This document shows, piece after piece, positions 47,171 through 59,992 of a DNA stretch of 64,000 nucleotides. Both the position numbers and the translations under genes were made by a program. Positions within the stretch are counted from its first letter, which is position 1, and the number at the start of each line of letters is the position of its first letter. Below the pieces are notes generated by a model, which worked only from the letters and a program-made list of their open reading frames with translations, was not told where the DNA came from and searched no databases. Source of the DNA: Hofstenia miamia (lineage: Eukaryota; Xenacoelomorpha; Acoela; Hofsteniidae); NCBI GenBank assembly GCA_900660155.1, contig CABFPE010000164.1, positions 780,131 through 844,130 on the forward strand. The letters are read 5' to 3'.

Positions 47171-48500
47171 AATGGCAATTCTCAATTTCATTATTGGATA
47201 TATGAAACTATTTAAATTAATAATTGAACAATCTGTAAACAGAGCTATGTTTTTAAGCTTTGAATATTTCTGCTAACTGATCTTGTAAAATTAAAAAAAT
47301 TGCTGACTAACAAATTGTACTAGTAGAATATTTACTTAGATTTACAATGGTATGTATTTATGTTTTTGATACCAGTTTTTCTAACTATAAATTAGTTTGA
47401 ATTGTTTATTTTATATCTCATTAGCTTTATACTCAGTAAAATCATTTTAGTTTTTTATTGACTTTATATTTATGTAAATTATGTATTTAAAAATTTTGTG
47501 CAGCTAGGGACACTTAAATGTGGTACAGCTTGGTATATGTCTAGGGGTTTTTGTTGTAATGAATTCCTTTCATTAGCTAAAATCACTATTGCTGCTACCA
47601 CCTAATTTGCACAAGATGAGAATTGCACAGAGCTTAGGTTTTGTATTTAGGTTTAACTCACTACACCCAACAGTTCTTAATTAGGGCTCTAGTCTAAAAT
47701 GACTCTTTCACAAAGTTATTTGTTTCAGGTTGACCAAGTGTGGCCACTCTTCCCTCTCATGATATGGTTACTTTTTACTTTTACTAGGAAGTGTTCATTA
47801 GCAAGAGGAGTTAATTATTAAATGCAGCTTTGGCAAATCTACTTTTTGACTTGAACCCCTCAATCAATAGGGTATTAGGAATGTTTCTGATTTTATGCTG
47901 ATACCAGATTATGTAATGGTACTAAACAGCAATAAGTATGACTAAACAAAGTTTTGTTGAAATTAGCCCAGGTATTTTAAGATATATAGGATGAATCATC
48001 TGAATATCACACTATAGAAGCTGAAAATCAATTTATTGTACTTCTATATGAATTGTATAGCATTAATTAGATGCATCAGTCATTGCATAGAGAATAGATG
48101 GTTCTGCAGTTTAGGAACCACATCCAGCTACTTAAGACTTCTAGATTAAATTAAATACTTAAAGTGCTCTATAATATTTTAGAAAACTTAAAATAATATG
48201 ATAAATATAGAGCAAAATATCTTTCTTGCATCATTTTTAATGTGATGGGAGTTTGATATATAGCATGCTAAAAGTGTATTAAATATGTTGTCAATAGAAA
48301 ATGTTGTTATGTATTCTCAGATCAAGTCAGGAGACAGTAATTAAAAATTAATTAAGAAGTCAACTTAATAAAATTATAAATTATTCACTCAACTCACACC
48401 CTCTACTAGTGGCCCAATATATAAACTCAATTTTACATATGTATTAATTGAAATGGAGTTATATTGAAATACATGTCAATATATACAATATTGGTATATA
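47171..48500. other. CpG-poor AT-rich sequence, nothing recognised
   Basis: No gene or repeat terminus was identified. Confidence 0.35.
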
Positions 48501-48827
48501 TTAAATTGATAAAAGTCTAATAAATGACCTAATTGAAAGTAGAATAGAAAATGCTGATGGGATGACTGCAATGCTAACAACATCTATATCCATAATTCTT
48601 TCCTCTTCTCTAAGCCAAAAGCTGTAAGCATTAGTGAAAATCACTTTAGTGAAAACAAAGTTCAGAAGAAAATGAAGGATGCAATTGAAAAACTGTAAAA
48701 GCAATGCATGTAGATAACTATTTAAAGCAGCATAAGTATTGCAATCAGAAAAAAGCAAGAAGAAGAGAGTTGTTTGAATGCTTCCAAGTGATATTAAAAA
48801 AACAATAGCAATAGCAATAATCAATTC
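48501..48827 (-). CDS. Possible terminal exon of a multi-pass membrane protein (B)
   Basis: An acceptor TATATTTTTAG|GAATTG (AG at 48828-48829) opens a phase-0 frame of 108 codons ending at a stop at 48501. It has three hydrophobic stretches: IIAIAIVFLISLGSIQTTLF; HALLLQFFNCILHFLLNFVF; and VVSIAVIPSAFSILLSI. A charged loop (LREEERIMDID) separates the last two. It resembles exon A at 45399 in general design only. No upstream exon was found within the window. Function unknown. Confidence 0.35.
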   Translation of the reverse strand, partial: ELIIAIAIVFLISLGSIQTTLFFLLFSDCNTYAALNSYLHALLLQFFNCILHFLLNFVFTKVIFTNAYSFWLREEERIMDIDVVSIAVIPSAFSILLSIRSFIRLLSI

Positions 48828-50238
48828 CTAAAAATATAATCAAGTTTGACAAATTAAATTATAAAAAAAATAATTTGTATATGCAAGTACATACAATTTT
48901 TTAGATCATGTAATATATTTATATTGGTTGCTGTACTATGAGATTTGGAAATGAGATTTTTATAATTAATTTTCAAAAAAATAATAATTAACAACATTTT
49001 ACTGAATAAATTTTATTGTTGTAATACATTTTTGTTAAAGTTACAATGAAAATATCTTGATAATTTCCCTTTGGGTAACATTTTGATTTTAAGTTTTGAA
49101 ATATTCTAAAAGGTATTTGTGATTAGGTTGCACAGTTTCTACAAGATTCATCTACCACAGATAACAAAATTATTTAACTGCACCTTTTGGAGGCTTAGAG
49201 ATAGTCCTAAATAAATGTTCATCATTTTTACAACTTATTTTTTAAAAGAATTAAGGTTATGAATTTTATTTTTTCTTGAGTTCAATTGCTTCAAGTTGGA
49301 TAAAAAATTTGTTAAAACATTTTTATGAGAGACAAACCTTCCATCTTCTGGAAAATGGAATCCTAAAAAATTCATTGCAAATTTTTTAGTATATTCAGGA
49401 ATTTTTGTATTTTTGCACACACTAATTGGAGAAATATTTACATTCAAAATTCTGAAAATGTCATTACATTGCTTAAATGGATGTAATTTTTTCATTTTTG
49501 ATGAAAGTGTGATTTCACTATTTTAAGGAAAAAAGGATAGTGTGTTAGACCTTATTATCCATTGTTTAATGAGCAAAATAAATCAGAGTTGCTTGTTGAA
49601 ATCAACTTCTTCACAGGCTTTTTGCATTATAATAAAGCACTGCTATTTGTTTCTATTTCAGAGCAGTAATCAACTATGCATTCCAAATTGAAATAATTAT
49701 TTTCAAAAGTATTTCAAAATTAATCTTTTATTCCCATTTTTGTGTGATAGCTCAATCTATATGAATACATAATGTAGAATCACAAGATTTTTTGGGTTAA
49801 AAAGGGGACAATTAATAACTGCGCTTGTGCAATTGTTTAATATCAACATTACAGAAATTATGAATAAATGAAATAGATTGAATAAATCACTTAACAATAT
49901 AAAAAATTACAATATATCTTGACTATATATTTACTATTATTAATATAATTTTATCAATGTAATTTAATTATGAATCTTAATTTTTTATATGAGATTGCCA
50001 GTTTAATAAGTACAAAAATTAAATATAGTGTGAAATCCTCTACCATCAATGACATTACTATTATTTCATTTTAAATTCTTGACAGTAATTATTTCAACTT
50101 CTCTTAACCATCAGAATTACCATTTCCTAATTTGCTTGTTCTCTGTACATATTACTGAATATATCTTTAATGTATTCATGAGTTAAATGAGTGAATAACA
50201 AGTTAAAATTCTAGTTTCTGAAAATATTGCTGACTTAG
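48828..50238. other. AT-rich, CpG-poor sequence; one unrecognised ORF
   Basis: The frame at 49235-49495 (-) gives 86 residues with an aromatic patch (FLGFHFPEDGRFVSHK) and a Lys-rich end. It has an ATG but no recognised family, and may be a transposon or exon relic. Nothing else was recognised. Confidence 0.3.
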
Positions 50239-52829
50239 CACATTGACTGCCATGTCAGATGCCAGCCATGACAATCTGTTTTTATCAGTAGGCCATGTTA
50301 GATGCTGGCATCTATCAGTGCAATATGGTGGGCATGTACAAACTAGCCTGATTGACTATGGCTTATTATTGATCTATAGTATTGCCAGTGTGTGTGGTTT
50401 CTTTTTTCACATGCTGGCTATGACATACTGGCCAACATAATTATACAAAAATTTTTATTTGGGTGGTAGAAAAAAATCAAGCATATCATAAATAATATTG
50501 GGAGAAAACAAAATAAAAAGGGTATACTGCAAAAATAAAAAGTAGTGCAAATAAAAATTGTTAATGTTCTTTATTAAAACAGTTAATGCAGAACAAGGCA
50601 TTACACATATCACACCTGGTTGTCACATTTTTGGAACTCTTTCTAGCTGCAGTTCAGCCAAGAGTTGAATAACAACCTTTACACATTCCTCTCTTTTTGT
50701 GATGGTGACTATTGTATTCATTTGTCTGATGTATCCCAATGACATGTCAATGAGGAGCAGGTTCAGCTACAATATAAGTGTGCAATATTTCACTTACAAT
50801 ACTCTTGCAGAATTTCACAATCTGCCACATAGGACGATTATTCTTTTGCTGTATATAGTTGGAAAGAATATGTGCACTTACAACCAAGGTTCCCAGAAGG
50901 GTGAATGCAGCAACTTTGTGGTACCATCACATTGATTTCCTAAGAAGAACAGTATATGCTGAAATTTGGTCAGATACATCAACACCTTGCATTGCAGTAT
51001 TATATGCTATCACACCAGCTGGCTTTTGTATTGGATGTCCCCATCTATCAAGCTGACCTGTGTCAATGAAATCAGTGTTATGGTAAGTAGATAGAATCAT
51101 GACGTCAAATTTATCTTTCCATTTGAAGACAATGATACCATTTTCACTTCATTGTTTGCAAAAAATTTCACCTTTTTTCAGATACTATTGCTTAACCTAA
51201 ACAAGAAGATATTGTAAATATTTGTATATTGTAGATACTGTATTGTATATATTGTATAGATAATTACCTCTGTGGGTTCCCTTTTCATCTTTTCCTCAGT
51301 ATTCCTAGTAAATCAGTGTTGCATGCTAACAGCATGTTTGCCAACTTGATGCTCATGTACCAATGAAGAAGAATCTGTCCATTGCCAAGATAAGGTTCCA
51401 TTAGACACATGCAAATATGTGTATCCTGCACACTCATGTTGGTGTGCTGCCCACAATTCTTTCTTGCATATATTTCCCAAGAATAAGTATATCTAATTGG
51501 ACTGCATAGCTTGAACAGCTATATTTATGTGCTTTGTTTTTTAGATACTGTCTAAGTACAAGATGACCCCTGAATGGTATCAAAGACTCATTGATAGCTA
51601 GGCTTTCTGCTGGCACATTGCATTTTTGGAACTGCTCTTGCAACAGCTGAAGCAAAGGCTCTATTTTTCTGAGGCAGTTACATGAATCCAATATGTAATC
51701 TGAAAAATGCAAAAATGTAGAAGAAGTTCAAACCTGCATCTGTATTCCAATAGTGAGGAATTGAAGGCATTTGGTTCAATCCCATTCATATCTGTAATGA
51801 TAGAAATTACCATTGCTCATTTGCAGTAATTGGTGTCCAATGCAGAAATCTTGACTTATGCTTTTGTGGATTACCAGATACACATTGGGCATTTTCATTG
51901 GTATGCATAAAGATAAAGTTGATTACACCATCAGTAACAAAATGCTTGTATGTACCCAAAGGAGACCAATTAAAGTCATTTACAACAGTGAACCTATGAA
52001 TTGCTGAAACCCTTTGGGAATATTATCATTTGTAATTATTCACCAATCTGGTCCATCAATGTTTGGTTCATTGATGTTTCTGCCATTGTCATCATTCCCA
52101 TCATTCTGTTCAACATGTGTTGTCAATATATCACTAGCAGAACTATCTGATATGATTAATGAATCACTGTTGGAGCTGTCCTCCCATGTATATATAGGAT
52201 CTATGATGCTGTTGTCTTCACTTTTGTCAAAATCTGTACCTGCAGCTAAAGATGAAGCCATATCTTCAGCCAAACATGAAGCTGTACTGGTAGCCAAATA
52301 TGAAACTGTAGGTGAGGTGGTATGTGTTGCTGATGTGCCTATACAATTTTTGCACCTATAAAATGTAATGGGATTCATGTACCTAAAATGCAAAATCATG
52401 TGCTGAGACATCTTATAAATAAAAGTGAAAGGAGCTCTTTGCATGTTACATTATCAGAATTGTCAGACCCACTACCCCCCCTTAAATAATCATTTTTTGC
52501 CATCTCTTCATGTGTTATTTTGTATAGTTATTGTCAAATGCTGAACCCCCTCTCCTTTTTGATTGCATAATATGCATACTGCTCCTAATTGTGTTGGAGA
52601 ATATGTCAAAAAACATGCTATAGCCAGCCTTTGACAAGGTGTCACAATGATTTTTTTATCACAGCACAATATCATAAGCTGGCTATGACACCATCTTAAC
52701 CAAAGTACAGGTAGCTTATGTCAAGCTGTGTTCAATGGTATATTCAGGGGGAATTTATTAAAAATGCTTTTTCAGTGAGCTCTGGCTCCCTGGTAATACA
52801 TGGCATGTTCTGAGATGGCAGTCAATGTG
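50239..52829 (-). mobile_element. piggyBac element with TIRs and decayed transposase
   Basis: The TIRs are CACATTGACTGCCATGTCAG (50239) and, reverse complement of the right end, CACATTGACTGCCATCTCAG. The right flank is TTAA (52830-52833) and the left TTAG (50235-50238), a one-base decay of the obligatory TTAA. Length is 2591 bp, normal for the superfamily. The minus-strand transposase runs from an acidic N-terminus (52444-52040), through DFNWSPLG and LNQMPSIPHYW (about 52000-51770), to LAINESLIPFRG and RQYLKNKAHKYS (about 51600-51530), then GVDVSDQISAY near 50970, and a C-terminal cysteine-rich domain near 50700-50570 (MCKGCYS, RCDMCNALFCINC). The N in INES stands where the catalytic D of the D-E pair is expected. 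Several stops and frame changes separate these blocks, so the element is inactive, though its ends are good. Confidence 0.9.
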
Positions 52830-52915
52830 TTAAATGGCATCTTGCTTGCATGGTGCAAGTAATAGTGGATGAATTATTCTAATGCATCATTTAGCATGAT
52901 GTTTGTGTTTTAATA

Positions 52916-54030
52916 CCTAACATCCTCTACCAGGCATTATCAATGTTTCCTCTGTGTTACTTTATAAGATCTGTTGTGAACTTGCAGGTAGGGATTTACT
53001 AACTTAACACTGTTTAGCTTTCACTCAGTTCTATTGAATTATTTAACAAAACATAATTAATCACTATTTAGGTGATCAAGCCACACAGCATCCCTTCTAA
53101 TGATCAATAGTAGGCATCTGCCTGAAGCTGATCTCCACATTCAGTTTCATCTGGTTGCCAATGATCCACTTGGTTGAGTTCCACTTCTCAGCTCATTGAT
53201 GTAACTTATGTGTACCTTATCCTAGCTCAGTGCATACTCAACACAAGACACAACTCAATTTAAACTCTACTTGTAAAAGTGTTTTGTATTCATGCAACCT
53301 GACTTGTCACTTGCTGCCTAATTAATATTATGTGTAGCCATTACCAAAATATATCAGCTTAAATAACTAGTTCAGTCTACAGCAGTTTCCTAACCTACAT
53401 TTAATAATTATAACATGCTCAGTCACATTATCAGTCACATTAGTGTCTATAATTTTGATCTAAAACAATATAAATATAAATTTTAAGTTTTAGCTTACCA
53501 GCTCTATTTTGAGGTTGTTATGTTTAATACATGTGGACATTGATCAGTAGTCAACTAAGCAAGAATAAAACCCCTATACCTAACTTAAGTGCACTTTTGT
53601 GCTCTGACACAAAGACCCTTGAATTGTTCCTGTGATGGATCCAGACCACTACTAAGCACAACTTGTTTAGCTTGACATCATACTATTCAAACTGTAGCAA
53701 AGAAACAATATAAGAATTCCAAATGAATTTCTTTATCAATTGCTTACATTGAATTTAATCTATTTATAGTAGTTCAGAAAAGTACCCATTGATCTGCCAA
53801 GATGAAGGCAAAAATAATGGAAGCAATTTTGCCCCCTTTGTTTTGACAAAAATTTTATTATCAACAGATACTAATCTCTAATTAATAACACTTGTTTTTA
53901 CTTGGTTGCATTGTACAAATTAATCTAAACTGATCATAACTATTTACAATATATTTTTAATCATAATTGTTTTCAATCTAAATCTTCTTAATTGACATTA
54001 GCAGCTTTGATTAATTTGGATGATGCTACA
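52916..54030 (-). mobile_element. LTR of the TGTAGCAT family, minus orientation
   Basis: It begins (plus strand) CCTAACATCCTCTACCAGGC and ends GGATGATGCTACA, the reverse complement of the 42683-43718 LTR. Length is 1115 bp. A possible AATA duplication (52912-52915 and around 54030) is not clean. No internal region adjoins it, so it is a likely solo LTR. It stands head to head with the plus-strand LTR at 54619, 588 bp away. Confidence 0.75.
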
Positions 54031-54618
54031 ATACAAAGCAATGTGCAGAGAAATTTACCTCAGTGTTAACAGAGCTTAATTATATGATGTTTTGATTACC
54101 ATGCAAATGAAAAATAACTAATTTTGATATTAACCACTTTCTCCTTACTTAATAAATAAAGTATTATTTAACAATTGATTAATAGTGGTTTCTATCTATT
54201 TCATTGATAATACAAGTTTTTTCATTGAACATGTAGATATCTGATTAACAATTAATCCATTCATTGCAAAGGATTGAACTTGTAATCAGATGCCATATTC
54301 ATGCAAAATTAGCTAATCATTCATAATTAATGTATTCACCATATAGTTGCATTCTCAAGTTACTAACTGTTTAATAGTAATTGCTAAGTTCATTAAGTTG
54401 TTAATATACCCTAATTAATCTTAATGTAACAATCAATATCCATCAGTAAAGTAACCACCACCATTGCCTTGTAGAAATTTAGCTAACTATTTATATTAAT
54501 ATATTGGATTAAATTCATTAGAAGAACAACTGAGCTCTACAAAAGTATATTGATACTAAATTTCTATTACAGCTTTGTTTTCACTATGACAATTTCCTAT
54601 AAAACTATAAAATACTAA
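54031..54618. other. Spacer between oppositely oriented LTRs
   Basis: AT-rich and CpG-free or nearly so; nothing recognised. It forms the loop of the LTR inverted repeat. Confidence 0.4.
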
Positions 54619-56244
54619 TGTAGCATCATCCAACACAAACCAAGCTGCTAATAAAAGATGATCAGCAGAAAGAAACTAAGATCAAATGTAAAATGTGATT
54701 AGAAAATATATGTGTAGCATAATACAAAGCATAATGCTGCTAAGAGAAGGAATATCAGATGATTAGTCAAGATTAAGATCAAATTATGATTATTGATTAA
54801 AAAACAATTTCAAGTTTAGTTAGCACATTATCTTTGTAAATGCAACCAAGTATTAAAATAGCAAATTAGTACTTGTTGTTGAACAATTTGACAAAACAAA
54901 GGGTGTGAAATTGCTTCCATTATTTTTAGCCATTTTTGGCAGACAATCTAAATTTGAATTTCAAATGACAGGTACTTTTTGAAGTTAACTATAAATATGC
55001 TAGAAATCAATTTAGAATTTGTTGAAGTAAACTCTTCAAAAATCTTATCTTTAGATTTTATATCAGTTTGATTATTTATAACTAATGTCAAGATAAACAG
55101 CAAATGCAGTAGTAGTGGTTTGGGCACATATCAGGAGTGACTTGAGGTTCCTTGATCCAAACCATGAACCTGCATTTAAGTTAGGTATATGATTAGGAGT
55201 TTTTCCCAGTTTAGCTGACTATTGATTCTTTTGGTTACATGTATCTAATAATTGATATTGGTAAAAGGGCTGGATAGCCTACCATAGGTTATACATATTT
55301 TATATTATAGACTTAGGTGACCTATAATAGACCAATAAATTGACTGAGCATGTATTGTTATTTTAATGTAAGGTAGGAATCTGCAAGTTATTATTTAAAT
55401 TACTTTATTTAAATTATTTAAAGCCAATAGTTTTCAGTAATGGCTAAAGTAATAATTATTAAGCAGCTAGTGGCATTGCAAGTTTGCAAAGTACCATAAA
55501 TACACATTACAAATTGAGTTAAATCAGTTACAAACAGCATTGAGAGCTGCACTGAGTTAGGATAGGGAACACATAAGAACATCATTGAGCTGAGCCTTGG
55601 AACTACTTGATCAACAATGAAGGCACATGTGGATTGATTCAGAGATCAGAGTCAGCTGGAGGCCATAGTCAGATCACAGAGCAGAACTGTAATGGCAGTG
55701 CACCTAAACAGTATCAAGTTACTCTAATTAAGTAAAGGTTAATGAAATGTATGCTACATCAGAGTAAAGAGTTAACACAAGTACCCACATATAATGAGGA
55801 ACAATGATTTAAAAGAATGATTTAATCTCAGTTAACACTTGGTAGCAGATGCTACACAAGGTTGCAAGTATACAGTACACTTTACAAATTGAGAATAAGT
55901 TGAGTAGTGCTGAGTATGCACCAAGCTAGGATAGATTACACATAAATAACTTTACTAAGCTGAGAAGTGTAACTCATGCACTTGGAACATAGAAGATTTG
56001 TTGTTAATTGGAATGGAGATCAGCATTGTACAGATGCCAAATCACTAACAACCAGAAGGGATGCTGCAGAGCTTTGTCACCTAAATAGTGTTCATTATAT
56101 CATCTGTTCATTACAGTTAATGGAGTTAACAATGTAAAAATCAAGCAGCTTAAGATTAGTACATCTCTACCCACTAGTATATCATTCTAATTATAATAGT
56201 ATAACAGAGAAATCAAATGTCAAAGCCTGGTAGAGGATGTTACA
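54619..56244 (+). mobile_element. Composite 5' LTR of the plus-strand LTR-element fossil
   Basis: It starts TGTAGCATCATCC and ends CCTGGTAGAGGATGTTACA, with the PBS-like TGGCAACTATGACAG directly after, at 56245. Its middle portion, as compared with the 42683 LTR, is replaced by a second LTR of a sister subfamily (54713-55856). Confidence 0.7.
54713..55856 (+). mobile_element. Inner LTR, sister subfamily, within the composite LTR
   Basis: It has perfect 8-bp terminal inverted repeats TGTAGCAT...ATGCTACA and is 1144 bp long. It carries the same landmark segments as the other LTRs (AACAAAGGGTGTGAA, CAAATGACAGGTACTTTTT). No target duplication flanks it, so recombination between related LTRs is as likely as simple insertion. 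Confidence 0.7.
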
Positions 56245-59039
56245 TGGCAACTATGACAGCTCAAAAGAACAAGCAAATTGGAGAAAAGCATTTGTTTTAT
56301 GAATTAAGAAAAAATGGTTATTCTTCTACTTTCAAATAGGCACCTAAAGTGCAATCAATAACACCACTCAGATACCTCCAACACTACTACTAATAAATGT
56401 AATCATAAGCAACTGGATTGTTAGCAGAGAAACCAATCTGCTACTATTGTAGTGCACTGCAATGAGAACCAAAAATCACAACCAGGAGGGAAAAGCCACT
56501 ACAAATGATTTCAAAAAATGACTAACAAGGTAAGAAAATGCAACACCAAAAAACAGCACCCAGATTGATAACCCCAAGAACATAAAACAAAGTAGACACA
56601 GTGTGTCTCCCACAACAGATCTACAAACTCTACACATGTCCCCTGAAATGAGTTCCTGAGAAATCCCCAAAATACTAAGGAAAATTGACGGATAATGTTA
56701 GACAAATGGAAAAACTAACTCAAAACATGCTGAACAAACTCAAAGTGGAAATGCAAAAAAAATTAGACAGACAGAGTGAATCATTCCAACACAAAGTCAA
56801 GACACTTACTCAACAACTGTCAGAATCCAACAAAATATTCTTAAAACAAAACTGGAAATGGGAAAAGATGTATCAGCAAATGGAAAGTGAGAGTAGGCAG
56901 CTGTTAAAAGACAATGATATACAGGCATCAGAGCTTGAACAGTTAAAGGACAAGCTAAGATTAATATAATTACACAAAGATGAATATAGTGAAAACATTC
57001 AAACACACAAAATAGAGTACCAACAAATAAAAGAGAATGAGGTACAGGCACTACTGAACAGTATAATCAAAAAAGCACACTACAAAGAATTTGATGATGA
57101 CAATGATGACAATAAACAAAAATTCATAACCAAAATTACAAAGGCAGTAACTGATCAACTGCAAATTAAGGAGAATGTAAAAAAAGCATAGCAAACCAAG
57201 GTATGAAAGCTCAATGTTACCATAAAATATAACTAACAACACCATACCCTGCAAAGCAAAATTTTTGAAATTCAATGGAAAGGTTGATGGTTATAAACCA
57301 ACATTTATAGAATAGCTTCAAATTTTTGAAATCACCATGGCAGAAAGGAAGGTGAACCAGGAAGCAGCAGCAGCAGCAGCAAGACTTCCCCTATACCTCA
57401 CAGGAACAGCATACCAACACTATCTGCTATTGGATACTGACATCAAGAGAAACTATGAGCTGTTAATAGAAGATTTCATAGAGTACTACAAGAATGAAAG
57501 CTTTAAAAATCAATATCACATCATTCTTAATGCCACAAAATATGATCTGTTTTCCCACATTTGTAAGGGAATGCCAAATTTGGATAATGGAGAAATGGAC
57601 TAAAGCAATGATCAACACAGGAGCAGCAATTTCAAAAATAACTGACAAGTGTGCAATGAAATTGGGTTTCAAACAAGAAGACTTGGACAGCTCAAACAAA
57701 AGGTTAATTAATGCATCATGAGAATACACAAAAGGAATGACTAAGTCAGTTCAAATGAGGATAGCCAAAATGACTTTCAAGCAATTGTTAGTAGTAGTGA
57801 ATTCACACAATAACTTGTTACCTTATGAGGTCATATGTGGCAACAATTTTCTTACAAGAAATGGATGTGTTATAAACTATGCAAACAGAACAATAAAGAT
57901 GAGAGAAGAAGAAATTGAGATTGAAGAGGAAGTAGGCAAACAAAAAATGATCATGTTCATGTTGGAAGAGAACATTCACTTGCAGCTACATCAGTGGAGA
58001 ATATAAACAATAGTAACAGAGGAGCAAATAACACTGGATATAATGCTGTATGAAAATAAAGGAATTAACACAAAAAGAATGTTGATGCCATCAAGTATTT
58101 GTATTGTAAAGAATGGAAAAGGGAATATACCAACTCTGAATGCAACAAACTGGAATGTTAATGTGAAAAGGTCAAATGCTAAAATATTTGGAAAATACAT
58201 CAAATCCAACATCAGACTTATTTGGAGAGTGATCAAAGTCAATGAGGGGGTGAGTAATTTGCAAGGTTGACTCAAGGACGTGCAAAGGATAGTGGTAAGT
58301 ACTCCATATGGCAGACTCAAGGGCAAGTGGACAAACACAATCAAAGTGGCAAGTACTCCCAAGAACCAATAAAGGGCATAGGACAAAAGTATGCAAGGAA
58401 ATGCTTGCAGAATTAGAGAAATTATAGATGAAGATTACCAACAGTTAAAAGAGATGCTGGAGAGAAACAAATGAATATTCAATTACAAAGAAATAAGGAT
58501 GGGTCAAGTAATAGGCAAGACACACAAGATAGTAACAACAATGGATAACACAATAAAGCTGCCAGTAAGGAGGGTGCCAGAGCAGATGAAAGATAAATAC
58601 AACCACATACTAAATGAATTGATTGACAATAAAATAATGCGCTCAAATGAGAGCCTGTATGTGCACCAACAGTGTTTGTGAAACAGGAAGACAAGTACCA
58701 TCTATGTATAAATTTCCACAAACTAAACAAAGTCAAAAAGAAGGACTTGTACCCCCTTCTATGCAAGGTGGATATGCTATATGAGCAAACATAAATACTT
58801 TGCATCAATAGATTTATGTAAGGTGTATTGGCAGGTGAAAATTGAAGAAGAAGACATTGAAAAACTGAAATTCATAACAACTTATGGACTGTATGAATGG
58901 ATATACACAGGATTCAGATTGTGTAATGCAGTGGCGACTTTTCAGAGATACATCATGAATGTATTGAAGAATAAAAAACATAGAATGGAAGAGGGAGTTG
59001 ATGCTTACACAGATGACATCATAGTGACAAGTGACATTT
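56245..59039 (+). mobile_element. Plus-strand Ty3/gypsy-like internal region (fossil)
   Basis: The parts are in order: a PBS-like sequence at 56245; a coiled-coil gag-like N-terminal segment at 56685-56969; gag core at 57337-57603 (ARLPLYLTGTAYQHYLLLD); an aspartic-protease region at about 57600-57930 (TGAAISKI, NLLPYEVICGNNFLTRNG); and RT from about 58500 to 59039 (FASIDLCKVYWQVKI, then ATFQRYIM). The remaining RT, RNase H and integrase are absent, because a reversed LTR piece begins at 59044. The element is old and broken, with about ten or more breaks, and lacks CpG. The family is Ty3/gypsy by RT and protease features. Confidence 0.8.
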
Positions 59040-59043
59040 AAGA

Positions 59044-59461
59044 TAATGATTGATAGTCAGCTAAACAAGAATAAAACCCCTAATCCTAACTTATGTTCAC
59101 TTTTGTGGCTTGGCACAAGGAACCTAGAATCATACCTGTGATGGATCTAAACCACTACTAAATTCAACTTGTTTAGCTTGACATTGTATTAGGTAATCAA
59201 ACCATACTATGAAATAAGTATAAGAATTCTGAAGAAATTTCTTTATCAATTGTTACAATGAAATTGAATCTATTCATAGTTACTTGAAAAAGTACCTGCC
59301 AATTTCAAAATTTAAATCTATTGTCTGCCAATATGGATAAAAATAATGAAATGGAATTTGCCCACTTCATTTTGTCAAAGTTAATAGCATAAACAACTAC
59401 TAATTCATAATAAATTGCACTGATATTTCTTGGTTGCATTATACAAACAAATTTAGGATGA

Positions 59462-59492
<31 letters not shown>

Positions 59493-59511
59493 TTGTTTGG
59501 ATGATGCTACA
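59044..59511 (-). mobile_element. Half LTR, minus orientation, abutting the plus-strand RT
   Basis: The sequence matches the 5' half of the TGTAGCAT-family LTR in reverse, ending GGATGATGCTACA at 59511. It includes a (TA)n tract at about 59471-59492. The other half is missing. Its edge at 59044 truncates the plus-strand pol region, so the junction is a rearrangement rather than a simple insertion. Confidence 0.7.
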
Positions 59512-59786
59512 ATTGATTACTTTTACCAGTCTGATATTTACTCACATTGACAATGGAATGTAATTACATGTTAAATACCAGTTTTTGTTCATATATATTT
59601 GTGTTAATTTTTCATTATGTTGTCTTTTCAGAGTAAACTCACTTTTGTTTTGAGTTATGCTTTTTTAAATTTATGTCACCATTGCAAAAGTGCTTCTAGT
59701 CTATATCTTCTAAAATTATCTTCACATAATTCTTTTGTTAGTCATTATTTTTTATCACTTTAATTACTTTACACTAGAAAGGTTAA
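59512..59786. other. CpG-poor sequence, nothing recognised
   Basis: AT-rich DNA between the half LTR and the MITE. Confidence 0.35.
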
Positions 59787-59988
59787 GTGGTCAGATTTGA
59801 CCACTTTCATTCTTTGATCTCATATTTCTTCCCAATTATGAGTCATCAAGTCATCATGTGATTAAAATCTATAACATACAAAAAATTAGCAAGTTAAATG
59901 GATTAATGAAAATTAATTTTTTCAAAGTATTTGATAGCATACCATTGGCTTACAACCCTAAAATGCATGTAATGGTCAGATCTGATCA
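59787..59988. mobile_element. piggyBac-type MITE (202 bp) with palindromic ends
   Basis: TTAA flanks both sides (59783-59786 and 59989-59992). The left end GTGGTCAGATTTGACCAC and right end ATGGTCAGATCTGATCA are each nearly self-complementary and also inverted repeats of one another. Non-coding. The TTAA target suggests mobilisation by a piggyBac-class transposase, but the ends differ from those of the 50239 element. Confidence 0.65.
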
Positions 59989-59992
59989 TTAA

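Noticed and set aside
57991-58808. Long minus-strand frames opposite the LTR-element internal region
   Set aside because: They are shadows of the plus-strand protease and RT region.
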